NCBI GenBank assembly: GCA_963763085.1
Contig: CAVXNB010000004.1
Span: 620,001 to 684,000, forward strand
Direction of reading: 5' to 3'
Origin: CAVXNB01 sp963763085
GTDB taxonomy: Bacteria > Actinomycetota > Acidimicrobiia > Acidimicrobiales > Bog-793
Length of the DNA: 64,000 bases
The position numbers and the translations under genes were made by a program. The notes under the pieces are model-generated. The model was not told the origin of the DNA. It did not search any database and saw only the letters and a program-made list of their open reading frames with translations. This document shows positions 19,438 to 28,575 of the stretch, piece after piece; the stretch's first letter is position 1; each line of letters starts with the position of its first letter.

Positions 19438-21207
19438 ATGGAGCTCACCGGAGCGCAGGCGCTCGTGAAGAGCCTGGAGATGCAAGAGGTCGAAGTCATC
19501 TTCGGGCTTCCGGGCGGTGCGATTCTTCCCGTCTACGACCCCATCATCGATTCGTCGATCCGGCACATCCTCGTTCGCCACGAGCAGGGCGCCGGCCACA
19601 TGGCGGAGGGGTATGCCCAGGCGACCGGCCGTCCCGGCGTGGCGATGGTCACGAGCGGCCCCGGCGCGACGAACGTCGTCACCCCGCTCGCGGACGCCTA
19701 CATGGACTCGATCCCTTTCGTCTGCGTCACCGGCCAGGTTGCAACGAGCGCAATCGGGACCGACGCCTTCCAGGAGTGCGACACGACCGGCATCACCCTC
19801 GGAGTGACGAAACACAATTGGCTCGTCACCGACGCCGCCGACATCCCCAGGGTGGTTCGCGAAGCGTTCCACGTCGCCACGACCGGCCGGCCGGGTCCGG
19901 TGCTGATCGACGTCCCGAAGGATGTTTCGAACGCGACGATGGAGTGGTACTGGCCCGACGGCGTCGACCTCCCTGGATACCGCCCGGCCTCGACTGCCGA
20001 TCCGGCGGCGATCGCGGCAGCTGTGCAGCTCTTGCTCGCTGCAGAGCGGCCGGTGGTCTACGCCGGCGGCGGGATCTTGAAGTCGCGTGCCTCCGACGCC
20101 TTGCGCGAGTTCGCCGAGCTGACGGGCATTCCCGTCGTCACGACCCTCATGGCGCGTGGCTCTTTCCCCGACAGCCATCCGCTGTGCCTAGGCATGCCCG
20201 GGATGCATGGCAATTACACGGCCGTCACCGCGATGCAGCGGGCGGACCTGTTGCTCGCTTTCGGCAGTCGTTTCGACGACCGCGTGACCGGCCAGGTCTC
20301 GTCGTTCGCGCCCGTGGCGAAGGTCGTGCACGTCGACATCGACAAGGCTGAGATCGGCAAGGTCCGGCGGCCCGAGGTCGGCATCGTGGCCGACTGCCGC
20401 CTGGCCATCGAGGCCATGATCTCCCAGATCCGGGCGACGGGGCCGGTCGACCTCGGGAGGCTGGCGCCTTGGATCGCGACCCTGGAGAAGTGGCAGGCGG
20501 AGTACCCGTATACCTACGACCGTTCGGAGCCGGAGCACACCGAGATCGCGTCCGGCGCGACCGGGCGGCGACCGACGCTCAAGCCCGAGTTCGTCATAGA
20601 GCGGTTGAGAGCCTCGACACCTCCCGACACGATCCTCGCGTCCGGTGTCGGCCAGCATCAGATGTGGGCCTCTCAGTACTGGGGCTTCGAGTACCCGAAC
20701 ACCTGGATCAACTCCGGAGGGCTCGGGACGATGGGCTTCGCGGTGCCGGCCGCGATCGGAGCCAAAGTCGGTAGGCCCGACCGGATGGTGTGGGCGGTCG
20801 ACGGGGACGGGTGCTTCCAGATGACCGCGCAGGAGCTCGTCACGGCCAGCGCCGAGCGGATCCCTGTGAAGATCGCCATCTTGAACAACGCCTATCTCGG
20901 GATGGTGCGACAGTGGCAGCACATGTTCTACGAGGAGCGCTACTCCGAGGTCTACCTGTCGCCCGACCTGCCCGACTACGTCGGTTGGGCCGAGTCGATG
21001 GGTTGCGTCGGGCTGCGCGTCGAGAGCCCGGAAGAGGTCACGCCGGCGATCGAGAAGGCCAACGACATCGACGACAGGCCGGTGGTGATCGACTTCCGGA
21101 CCGATTCGATGGAGCAGGTCTTCCCGATGGTTCGTGCCGGCGCCTCGAACGACGAGATCATCGTCCACCCATCGCAGCGGGATCCGAGGACGGAGGCGGC
21201 TCGGTGA
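19438..21207 (+). CDS. ilvB: Acetolactate synthase, large (catalytic) subunit
   Basis: ThDP-dependent enzyme of 589 residues, first common step of valine/leucine and isoleucine synthesis. Visible are the catalytic Glu in 'RHEQGAGHMAEGYAQ' (about 50-64), the FAD/middle domain ('VVYAGGG'), and the ThDP/Mg motif 'GDGCFQMTAQEL' ending in 'NNAYLGMVRQWQ'. The ATG at 19438 follows GAGAGGT eight bases upstream. It is the first gene after the attenuator, and its stop overlaps the ilvN GTG. Confidence 0.96.
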   Translation: MELTGAQALVKSLEMQEVEVIFGLPGGAILPVYDPIIDSSIRHILVRHEQGAGHMAEGYAQATGRPGVAMVTSGPGATNVVTPLADAYMDSIPFVCVTGQVATSAIGTDAFQECDTTGITLGVTKHNWLVTDAADIPRVVREAFHVATTGRPGPVLIDVPKDVSNATMEWYWPDGVDLPGYRPASTADPAAIAAAVQLLLAAERPVVYAGGGILKSRASDALREFAELTGIPVVTTLMARGSFPDSHPLCLGMPGMHGNYTAVTAMQRADLLLAFGSRFDDRVTGQVSSFAPVAKVVHVDIDKAEIGKVRRPEVGIVADCRLAIEAMISQIRATGPVDLGRLAPWIATLEKWQAEYPYTYDRSEPEHTEIASGATGRRPTLKPEFVIERLRASTPPDTILASGVGQHQMWASQYWGFEYPNTWINSGGLGTMGFAVPAAIGAKVGRPDRMVWAVDGDGCFQMTAQELVTASAERIPVKIAILNNAYLGMVRQWQHMFYEERYSEVYLSPDLPDYVGWAESMGCVGLRVESPEEVTPAIEKANDIDDRPVVIDFRTDSMEQVFPMVRAGASNDEIIVHPSQRDPRTEAAR

Positions 21208-21758
21208 GCCCGGAGCGCAAACCCAACGTGCCCCGCCATCACCTGCTCTCGGTGCTGGTCGAGAACAAGGCGGGTGTGCTCGCCCGCGTGGCGGGGCTGT
21301 TCTCCCGGCGCGGGTACAACATCTTCTCGCTGGCCGTGGCGCCGACCGACGACGAGCGCTTCTCACGGATCTCGATCGTCGTGGACGTCGAGTCCTCGCC
21401 CCTCGAACAGGTCGTGGCCCAGCTCGACAAGCTGATCAATGTCGTCGAGATCGGCGAGCTCCATCCGGACGAGGCTCGCGAGGCCGAATTGCTTCTCGTG
21501 AGCGTCTCGGCCGACGCGGACCAGCGTTCCCAGGTCATCCAGCTCGTAGGCGTCTTCGCCGGCCGCATCGTCGATGTCGGGCGCGAGGCGCTCACGGTCA
21601 TGGTGGCGGGCACGCCTGACACGCTCGACGACTTCGAGAAGCTCATGGCGCCGTACGGGATCGCAGGCCTGCAACGGACGGGTCGAATTGCGCTCCCTAA
21701 GCTGGACGGGAAGTCTTCGGTCACCGGGCGTGCCGAGCTGGTGGCAGAGATCGCCTGA
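21204..21758 (+). CDS. ilvN: Acetolactate synthase, small (regulatory) subunit
   Basis: ACT-domain subunit of 184 residues that gives valine feedback control to IlvB. It opens 'HHLLSVLVENKAGVLARVAGLFSRRGYNI', the standard ACT start, and has a second regulatory half ('VIQLVGVFAGRIVDVG'). GTG at 21204 overlaps the ilvB stop, so synthesis is coupled. The length is normal. Confidence 0.96.
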   Translation: MSPERKPNVPRHHLLSVLVENKAGVLARVAGLFSRRGYNIFSLAVAPTDDERFSRISIVVDVESSPLEQVVAQLDKLINVVEIGELHPDEAREAELLLVSVSADADQRSQVIQLVGVFAGRIVDVGREALTVMVAGTPDTLDDFEKLMAPYGIAGLQRTGRIALPKLDGKSSVTGRAELVAEIA

Positions 21759-21825
21759 GTCGCCTGAGCCGCCGCCGCCGCCGGCGCCGGCGGCATCACA
21801 TTCGATCGTCAAAGACAGGAGTGCC

Positions 21826-22851
21826 ATGGCCAAGCTCTACTACGAGGACCAAGCCGATCCGGCTCTGGTCCGGGCGCGCAAGGTGGCCGTCATCGGCTAC
21901 GGCTCGCAGGGCCATGCGCATGCTCTGAATCTCCACGACTCCGGCGTCGACGTCCGTGTCGGGCTGAGGCCGGAGTCGTCCTCGCGGGCCAAGGCGGAAG
22001 CTGCCGGCCTGCGAGTCGTCACCGTTGCCGAGGCTGCCGCGGAGGCGGATCTCATCATGATCCTGCTCCCGGACACCGATCAGGCGAGCGTGTACGAGGC
22101 CGAGATCGCTCCCAACCTTGCGGCCGGCGACGCGGTGTTCTTCGCTCACGGGTTCAACATCCGTTTCGGGTTGATCGAACCGCCCCCCGGGGTCGACGTC
22201 GCCATGGTCGCCCCGAAGGGTCCCGGTCACCTCGTGCGCCGCACATACACCGAAGGCGGCGGAGTCCCGTCGCTCATCGCCGTGTCGTCCGACGCCACCG
22301 GCAAAGCGATGGCGCTCGCTTTGTCCTACGCGGACGCGCTCGGTGCCACTCGCGCCGGCGTGCTCGAAACGACGTTCGAAGAAGAGACCGAGACCGACCT
22401 CTTCGGCGAACAAGTCGTTCTCTGCGGCGGCCTGACAGCTCTCGTCATGGCAGGCTTCGAGACCCTGGTGGACGCCGGATACCAGCCCGAATCCGCCTAT
22501 TTCGAGTGCCTGCACGAGCTCAAGCTGATCGTCGACCTCATGTACGAGCAGGGCATCGCCGGCATGCGGTTCTCGGTGTCGGACACCGCTGAGTACGGGG
22601 ATCTCACCCGGGGTCCCAGGATCGTCGACGACCGCGTCCGCGCCGAGATGCGACAGATTCTCGAGGAGATCAAGGACGGGAGCTTCGCCCAGGAGTGGGT
22701 GGCGGAGAACCGCGCCGGCAGGCCGCGCTTCGACGCGCTGCGGGCGGCCGGCAGGAGCCATCCGATCGAGTCCGTCGGCGCCGAGCTTCGGGCGATGATG
22801 CCCTTCGTCACCGCCGGCCGGCAGCGCCTCGAAGACATCTCCGGGGGTTAG
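21826..22851 (+). CDS. ilvC: Ketol-acid reductoisomerase, class I
   Basis: NADPH-dependent enzyme of 341 residues that isomerises and reduces acetolactate or acetohydroxybutyrate. It has the Rossmann motif 'GYGSQGHAHALNLHDSG', 'MVAPKGPGHLVRR' with the catalytic Lys, and the Mg-binding region 'TTFEEETETDLFGEQ'. The ATG at 21826 is preceded by AGGAG four bases upstream. The 67-base gap from ilvN holds a GCC repeat (sccgccgcc-type) but no terminator. It ends the ilvBNC unit. Confidence 0.96.
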   Translation: MAKLYYEDQADPALVRARKVAVIGYGSQGHAHALNLHDSGVDVRVGLRPESSSRAKAEAAGLRVVTVAEAAAEADLIMILLPDTDQASVYEAEIAPNLAAGDAVFFAHGFNIRFGLIEPPPGVDVAMVAPKGPGHLVRRTYTEGGGVPSLIAVSSDATGKAMALALSYADALGATRAGVLETTFEEETETDLFGEQVVLCGGLTALVMAGFETLVDAGYQPESAYFECLHELKLIVDLMYEQGIAGMRFSVSDTAEYGDLTRGPRIVDDRVRAEMRQILEEIKDGSFAQEWVAENRAGRPRFDALRAAGRSHPIESVGAELRAMMPFVTAGRQRLEDISGG

Positions 22852-22862
22852 CCGTCTCCGGC

Positions 22863-23657
22863 CTGCCAAGCGCCGACTACCCGATCCTCGAGTTCGACCC
22901 GGCGCGCCGGGCACTCATCGAACCGTCGGTCCACCTCTGCGCGCCTTCGCGGGACGCGGTCGAGGTGCCGGCGCGTGCGGTCGCGTGCTTCTTCGGCGAT
23001 GTGGTCGCCCGGATCGCCGCCGAGCGGGAGGCGCGCCAGGTAGCCCATCTGTACGGCGAGCACGGCGTCCATCCGATCTGGGAGCTCGAGCACGAGGGCG
23101 AGCGGGTTGCCTTCTTCCAGCCGGGGGTGGGCGCGCCGCTGGCGGCGCTGTTCTTCGAGGAGGCGATCGACTACGGCTGTCGCGCCCTGGTCGCGTGCGG
23201 CGGCGCCGGCGCACTCGACGCTGCGCTCGCGCTGGGTCATCCCGTCGTCGTGTCCGCCGCGGTCCGCGACGAAGGCACCTCCTATCACTACCTGGCCCCG
23301 TCGCGGCTCGTGGAGGCGGCCCCGGCGGTCGTGTCCACCCTGGAGAGCGTCCTCGGGCGCTCGGGCGTCCCGTTCACGACCGGGACGACATGGACGACCG
23401 ATGCGGTGTACCGCGAAACCAAGGACAAGGTGGCGCTCCGCCGAGCGGAGGGCTGCATCACCGTCGAGATGGAGTCGGCCGCGCTGCTAGCCGTGGCGGG
23501 ATTCAGGGGCGTCTCGTTCGGGCAGCTCCTCTATGCCGGAGACAGCCTGGCCGGCGATTCCTGGGACCACCGGGACTGGGTGCACGCTCATGACGCGCGA
23601 GAGGCGCTCTTCTGGCTGGCGATGGACGCCGTCGTCGAGGTCCCACTTCCGTCCTGA
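22863..23657 (+). CDS. Nucleoside phosphorylase (PNP/UDP family), start uncertain
   Basis: Purine or uridine phosphorylase superfamily protein of about 264 residues. The N-terminus 'YPILEFDPARRALIEPS' and the blocks 'YRETKDKVALRRAEGCITVEMESAALLAVAGFRG' (active-site Glu-Met-Glu) are typical of this group; 'GITVEMES' type motifs bind the ribose. Its substrate is unclear. No ATG or GTG lies in the expected place. In frame there is a CTG at 22863 or a long upstream extension to GTG 22695 inside ilvC, so it may be translated from a non-standard codon or coupled to ilvC. Confidence 0.7.
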   Translation: MPSADYPILEFDPARRALIEPSVHLCAPSRDAVEVPARAVACFFGDVVARIAAEREARQVAHLYGEHGVHPIWELEHEGERVAFFQPGVGAPLAALFFEEAIDYGCRALVACGGAGALDAALALGHPVVVSAAVRDEGTSYHYLAPSRLVEAAPAVVSTLESVLGRSGVPFTTGTTWTTDAVYRETKDKVALRRAEGCITVEMESAALLAVAGFRGVSFGQLLYAGDSLAGDSWDHRDWVHAHDAREALFWLAMDAVVEVPLPS

Positions 23658-23742
23658 TGACCCGCCATCGCAGAAGCCTGGCGGCGGCCGGCGCAGGACG
23701 CGACGGGCGCCGCCGGTCAACGTGGCTTCCACAGGTGGGAGA

Positions 23743-24537
23743 ATGGGTCTGATGCGACAGGAGGACCAACTCGACCTGACGGTCGTCGTGCCTTACTTCA
23801 ACCCAGGCGGGAACCTGGTCGCGCACGTCCGCCAAGTCATCGCGCTGCTGCGCGAGCGAGGGCTCAGCTTCGAGGTCATCGCCGTCTCCGACGGCTCGAC
23901 CGACGGCAGCGACGCCGGCCTCGAGCAACTCGGCCCCGAGGTCCAGGTCGTGCACCTCGCCGTCAACCAGGGCAAGGGGCACGCGTTGCGCGTGGGCCTC
24001 GGGCTCGGCCGCGGCAGCTACCTCGGGTTCATCGACGGAGACGGCGACATCCCGGCGCCTGTGCTGGGGGAGTTCGTCGACTGCATCCGGCGCGAGCGGC
24101 CGGACTTCGCGATCGGGAGCAAGCGCCACGCCGAGTCGGTCGTCGTGTACCCACCTCTGCGCCGTTTCTATTCGTGGGGTTACCAGGTCCTGACCCGGGT
24201 CCTGTTCGGCCTGGACATCACCGACACCCAGAGCGGGATCAAGCTGGCCCGGCGCGAGATCGTCACCGAGCTTCTGCCCATCCTCGAGGAGGACGGCTTC
24301 ACGTTCGACCTCGAGCTCCTCGCCGTCGCACGGCGCCGTGGCTACACACGGGTCATCGAGCTGCCGGTCGAGATCCGCGAACGATTCTCGAGCACTGTCT
24401 CGCCCCGCGCGGCCTGGGACATGCTCGTGGACACCGTGCGTCTCACCTGGCGGCTGCGGATCGCACGACGCTACGACCGTGCATTCGCCGGCGCCTCTGA
24501 GGTTGCCAAGGCTTCCTCGGCCACGCTGCAGCCCTAG
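23743..24537 (+). CDS. Glycosyltransferase family 2 (DPM1/GtrB-like)
   Basis: GT-A fold transferase of 264 residues, like polyprenyl-phosphate mannosyl or glucosyl transferases. Nucleotide binding 'SDGSTDGS' (about 46-53) and the metal motif 'IDGDGDIP' (about 94-101) are present, with 'DITDTQSGIKLARREI' and 'FDLELLAVARRRGY' further on. Only a short hydrophobic segment is seen, so it is probably peripheral or soluble. ATG at 23743 with a GGTGGGAGA upstream. Its stop TAG shares the palindrome CTAG with the serC stop on the other strand. Confidence 0.82.
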   Translation: MGLMRQEDQLDLTVVVPYFNPGGNLVAHVRQVIALLRERGLSFEVIAVSDGSTDGSDAGLEQLGPEVQVVHLAVNQGKGHALRVGLGLGRGSYLGFIDGDGDIPAPVLGEFVDCIRRERPDFAIGSKRHAESVVVYPPLRRFYSWGYQVLTRVLFGLDITDTQSGIKLARREIVTELLPILEEDGFTFDLELLAVARRRGYTRVIELPVEIRERFSSTVSPRAAWDMLVDTVRLTWRLRIARRYDRAFAGASEVAKASSATLQP

Positions 24538-25667
24538 CTACCGACTCGCTCGACGACCCAGTCGACGCATCCCGTCAGGGCTTCGAGGTCTCCAGGGTCA
24601 ATCCCAGGAAACAAAGCGATCCGCACCTGATTCCTCCCCAACTTCCGGTACGGCTCGGTATCGACGACGCCGTTCGCCCTGAGCACCGCCGCCACCTCGA
24701 GCGCATCGACGCGGTCGTCGAAGTCGATGGTGGCGGTGACATGGCTGCGGGCGGCAGGGTCGGCGACGAAGGGCGCGGCGTAGCTGGAAGCCTCGGCCCA
24801 CCCGTAGACGATCCCGGCCGACCGGTCCGAGCGTGAGGCGGCCCACTCGAGGCCGCCGTTGGCGAGGAACCAGTCGATCTGCTCGGCGAGGAGGAGCAGC
24901 GTCGCGAGCGCCGGCGTGTTGTGGGTCTGTTGCAGGCGGGAGTTCTTGATGGCGATCCCGAGGTCCAAGAACGCGGGCACGAACCGACCGCCGGCCGCGA
25001 GCCGGCCCACGCGATCGACGGCCGCCGGCGACAACAGCGCGAGCCAGAGACCGCCGTCGGACCCGAAGCACTTCTGCGGCGCGAAGTAGTACGCGTCGAG
25101 CTCGGCGGCATCGACCCGGAGGCCGCCGGCGGCCGAGGTCCCGTCCACGAGCACGAGGCCCTCGGCGGCGGCGCCGTCGCCGGCGCGGGGCCGTCGCACC
25201 GGGGCCTGCACGCCGGTCGAGGTCTCGTTGTGGGTGAGGCAGTACGTGTCGACGGCGCCGCTCGCGACCGGCTCGGGATGTGTCCCGGGCTCGGACAAGA
25301 TCACCTCAGGCTCCTCGAGAAACGGTGCCGCGCGAGTGCACTCGGCGAACCTGGCCGAGAATTCGCCGAACGAGACGTGCTGGCTCCTCGTCTCCACGAG
25401 GCAGAACGTGGCGGCGTCCCAGAACGCCGACGTTCCGCCGTTGCCGAGCGCGACCTCGTAGCCGTCCGGCAGTGAGAACAGGCCGGCGAGACCCGTTCGC
25501 ACCCGGGCGACCACGTCGCGGACCTGCGTCTGGCGGTGGCTCGTGCCGAGGTAGGTCGGCGCCCGGGCCGCGAGCACGGCCATCGCCTCGGCCCGGACCT
25601 TGGAAGGCCCGGACCCGAAACGGCCGTCGGCGGGGAGCAGGTGCTTCGGAATCACGAGTTGGGTCAC
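24534..25667 (-). CDS. serC: Phosphoserine aminotransferase
   Basis: PLP aminotransferase of 377 residues that makes phosphoserine from 3-phosphohydroxypyruvate. It opens 'FGSGPSKVRAEAM' (the family has 'F.sGPskvr'), and the PLP lysine is in 'YYFAPQKCFGSDGGLW'. 'HNETSTGV' binds phosphate. GTG at 25667. It belongs to the archaeal/actinobacterial SerC type. It lies beside serA (27.0 kb) although in the opposite direction, so serine synthesis genes are clustered here. Confidence 0.94.
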   Translation of the reverse strand: MTQLVIPKHLLPADGRFGSGPSKVRAEAMAVLAARAPTYLGTSHRQTQVRDVVARVRTGLAGLFSLPDGYEVALGNGGTSAFWDAATFCLVETRSQHVSFGEFSARFAECTRAAPFLEEPEVILSEPGTHPEPVASGAVDTYCLTHNETSTGVQAPVRRPRAGDGAAAEGLVLVDGTSAAGGLRVDAAELDAYYFAPQKCFGSDGGLWLALLSPAAVDRVGRLAAGGRFVPAFLDLGIAIKNSRLQQTHNTPALATLLLLAEQIDWFLANGGLEWAASRSDRSAGIVYGWAEASSYAAPFVADPAARSHVTATIDFDDRVDALEVAAVLRANGVVDTEPYRKLGRNQVRIALFPGIDPGDLEALTGCVDWVVERVGS

Positions 25668-25767
25668 GTCGAACCTCGAATGCAGACGGGCGGCAGGAGT
25701 GCACCCGCGGCCGGCGGGCCGCCCCCGGTTGACCGGGGAGGGCGGGAAGCTGTGTCAGCATAGGCAA

Positions 25768-27006
25768 ATGGCGACTTCCCCTTCACTGGCCCGATCGCCG
25801 GCGACTCGTCGCGTCTCGCGCCGCGTCGGCGAGGTGGCGCCTTCGGCCACCTTGGCGATCGACGCCAAGGCGAAGCAACTCCAGTCCCAGGGCCTCGACG
25901 TCGTGGGATTCGGAGCCGGCGAGCCGGACTTCCCCACGCCGGCGGCAATCGTCGAAGTTGCCGCTGCAGCCTGTCGGGACCCGCGCAACCACCGCTACAC
26001 CCCCACGGCGGGCCTGCCGGAACTGCGTGAGGCGATCGTGGCCAAGACGGCACGCGACTCGGGCTACGAGATCCGAACCCAGCAGGTGCTCGTCACCAAC
26101 GGCGGCAAGCATGCGGTCTACAACGCCTTTGCGACGTTGCTCGACCCCGGTGACGAGGTCCTGGTGCCGAGCCCGTACTGGACCACGTACCCCGAGGCGA
26201 TCCGCCTGGCCGGCGGTGTCCCCGTCGAGGTCCCGACCCACTCGCCGACCGGCTTCAAGGTCACCGTGGATCAGCTCGAGGAGGCGGCGACGGAGCGGAC
26301 GAAGGTGCTGTTGTTCGTTTCTCCGTCCAACCCCACCGGGGCGGTCTACGCCCGCGACGCGATCGTCGAGATCGGTCGGCTCGCGGCCGAGCGCGGATGG
26401 TGGGTCGTCACCGACGAGATCTACGAGCATCTCGTCTACGAAGGCAACGAGCAGCACTCGATGCCGGTCGTGGTGCCCGAGCTCGCGGAGCGCTGTGTCG
26501 TGGTCAACGGAGTCGCCAAGACCTATGCGATGACCGGCTGGCGGGTCGGCTGGCTGATCGGGCCAGCCGACGTCGTCGAGGCCGCCACGAACCTCCAGTC
26601 GCACATGACCTCGAACGTCAACGACGTCGCCCAGCGGGCCGCGGTCGCGGCGCTGTCCGGGGACCTGTCAGCCGTGGCCGAGATGAAGACCGCGTTCGAC
26701 CGCCGGCGTCGCACGATCCACCGCATGCTCTCGGACATCGACGGGGTCTCGTGCGTCGAGCCCGAAGGCGCCTTCTACGCCTTCCCGTCCTTCGAGGGGG
26801 TCCTCGGACGCGAGCTGCGCGGCCGCCGACCCACCACGACGCTCGAGCTGGCGGAGCTCGTGCTCGAGCATGCGCTCGTGGCCTTCGTGCCAGGGGAGGC
26901 CTTCGGGGCGCCGGGGTACGGCCGTTTCTCGTACGCCCTGTCGGACGTGGATCTCGTCCGAGGCGTCGAGCGGGTCGCCGCCCTCCTTTCGGAGGTCGGC
27001 GACTAG
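25768..27006 (+). CDS. Pyridoxal-phosphate aminotransferase (aspartate aminotransferase, class I)
   Basis: Fold-type I aminotransferase of 412 residues. It opens with Thr/Ser-rich residues and 'LAIDAKAKQLQSQGLDVVGFGAGEPDFPTP', has 'PYWTTYPEAIRLAGG', 'SPSNPTGAVY', and the PLP lysine in 'NGVAKTYAMTGWRVGW'. The C-terminal 'GRFSYALSD' includes the substrate carboxylate Arg. It is most like AspB/AspC of actinobacteria and can supply aspartate or act on prephenate. ATG at 25768. It precedes serA with three bases between, so co-transcription is likely. Confidence 0.9.
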   Translation: MATSPSLARSPATRRVSRRVGEVAPSATLAIDAKAKQLQSQGLDVVGFGAGEPDFPTPAAIVEVAAAACRDPRNHRYTPTAGLPELREAIVAKTARDSGYEIRTQQVLVTNGGKHAVYNAFATLLDPGDEVLVPSPYWTTYPEAIRLAGGVPVEVPTHSPTGFKVTVDQLEEAATERTKVLLFVSPSNPTGAVYARDAIVEIGRLAAERGWWVVTDEIYEHLVYEGNEQHSMPVVVPELAERCVVVNGVAKTYAMTGWRVGWLIGPADVVEAATNLQSHMTSNVNDVAQRAAVAALSGDLSAVAEMKTAFDRRRRTIHRMLSDIDGVSCVEPEGAFYAFPSFEGVLGRELRGRRPTTTLELAELVLEHALVAFVPGEAFGAPGYGRFSYALSDVDLVRGVERVAALLSEVGD

Positions 27007-27009
27007 GCG

Positions 27010-28575
27010 ATGGCAAGGATTCTCGTCACCGAGAGGCTGTCGCCTAGCGGGCTCGAGCAGATGGCGGCGGCAGGACACGATGTCGACGTCCAGCTCGGAC
27101 TGACGCCGGAGAAGCTCGTCGAAGCCGTCGTGGGCGCGGCGGCGCTCGTCATCCGTTCGGAGACCCGCGTGACCCCCGAGGTGCTCGAGGCTGGACGAGC
27201 GCTGGTCGCAGTCGGGCGCGCCGGCATCGGGCTCGACAACGTCGACGTCGACGCCGCCACGCGCCTTGGCGTCATGGTCGTCAACGCCCCGGAGTCGAAC
27301 ATCCTCTCCGCAGCGGAGCACGCCGTCGCATTGCTGCTCGCGCAGGCCAGAAACATCCCGCAGGCGCACGCCGCCCTCGTCGCGGGGCGGTGGGAACGCA
27401 GCAAGTGGGAGGGCGTCGAGCTGAATGCCAAGACCCTCGGGATCGTCGGTCTGGGCCGCGTCGGCGCCCTCGTGGCACAGCGCGCCGCCGCCTTCGGGAT
27501 GCGGCTCGTCGCCTATGACCCGTATGTGACCCATGACCGGGCGCGCAAGATGGGAGTCGAGCTTCTCAGCCTGGACGAGCTCGTCGCCTGCTCAGACTTC
27601 GTGAGCATCCACCTGCCGAAGGGGCCCGAGACCATCGGCTTGTTCGGCAAGGAATTGCTCGCCAAGGCGAAGCCCGGCATTCGCATAGTCAACGCCGCCC
27701 GCGGGGGAATCGTCGACGAGGAGGCGCTCGTCGACGCCATCGGGTCGGGCCGGGTCGCCGGCGCAGCCCTCGACGTCTTCTCGACCGAGCCGTGCACGTC
27801 ATCGCCCCTGTTCGAGCTCGAGCGCGTGGTCGTCACACCGCATCTCGGCGCCAGCACCGCCGAGGCACAGGACAAGGCGGGTGAGCAGATCGCCGAGCAG
27901 ATCGTGCTGGCGCTGCAGGGCGAGTTCGTCCCCTACGCGGTCAACGTCGCCGCAGCCGGGGCCTCCGAGGGCGTGCGCCCGTTCCTCGGGGTCGCGGAGC
28001 GTCTCGGCCGCCTTCTGGCGGCGCTCTGCGACGGTGTGCCCGATCATCTGGAGGTCGAGTGCCAGGGCGCCCTCGCCGGCGAGGACACGCGGATCCTCAC
28101 GCTTTCGGTCCTCCGGGGCGTGTTCGCGGCCGGGACACAGGAGCCGGTGTCCTATGTGAACGCTCCGCGCCTCGCCGAAGAGCGCGGGCTCGAGGTGCGC
28201 GAGTCGTCGACGACCGCGGCGGGCGACTACCTGAGCCAGCTGACGCTCCGCGGCGCAAGCCACGCGGTGTCCGGGACGCTCGCAAGGACCGGCGCCGAGC
28301 GGATCGTGATGGTCGACGATCACGGAGTCGAGCTTCCGTTCGCCCCGAATCTCCTGATCGTTCGCAACGACGACCGGCCGGGCATGATCGGCATCGTCGG
28401 GGCGGCGCTCGGGGACGCCGGCGTCAGCATCACGAACATGGCCGTCGGCCAGACCGCCGGCGGCGGAACCGCTCTGATGTTGCTCACGACGGATCGTCCT
28501 GTGCCCTTGGAGGTGCTCGGTCTCCTCCGCAATGCCGCCGGCATCCTCGATCTGCACTACGTCGCCGATGCCTGA
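27010..28575 (+). CDS. serA: D-3-phosphoglycerate dehydrogenase
   Basis: NAD-dependent first enzyme of the phosphorylated serine pathway, 521 residues, long type with ASB and ACT domains. It has 'GLGRVGALVAQRAAAFGM' (Rossmann), catalytic Arg in 'NAARGGIVDEEALV', Glu and His in 'TPHLGASTAEAQ', and a C-terminal ACT domain ('NLLIVRNDDRPGMIGIVGAALGDAG') that senses serine. ATG at 27010 with GGAGGT about 12 bases upstream inside the aminotransferase gene. Its stop overlaps the next gene. Confidence 0.96.
   Translation: MARILVTERLSPSGLEQMAAAGHDVDVQLGLTPEKLVEAVVGAAALVIRSETRVTPEVLEAGRALVAVGRAGIGLDNVDVDAATRLGVMVVNAPESNILSAAEHAVALLLAQARNIPQAHAALVAGRWERSKWEGVELNAKTLGIVGLGRVGALVAQRAAAFGMRLVAYDPYVTHDRARKMGVELLSLDELVACSDFVSIHLPKGPETIGLFGKELLAKAKPGIRIVNAARGGIVDEEALVDAIGSGRVAGAALDVFSTEPCTSSPLFELERVVVTPHLGASTAEAQDKAGEQIAEQIVLALQGEFVPYAVNVAAAGASEGVRPFLGVAERLGRLLAALCDGVPDHLEVECQGALAGEDTRILTLSVLRGVFAAGTQEPVSYVNAPRLAEERGLEVRESSTTAAGDYLSQLTLRGASHAVSGTLARTGAERIVMVDDHGVELPFAPNLLIVRNDDRPGMIGIVGAALGDAGVSITNMAVGQTAGGGTALMLLTTDRPVPLEVLGLLRNAAGILDLHYVADA

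Noticed and set aside
18684..19499. Open frames across the nested palindrome, e.g. with 'DCDQSQSVLEASLE'
   Set aside because: They translate the repeat itself. The similar peptide string near 41.2 kb comes from repeat copy 2, not from a shared protein.
24534..24537. CTAG overlap of two stop codons as a regulatory site
   Set aside because: The shared palindrome is explained by convergent TAG stops and needs no further function.
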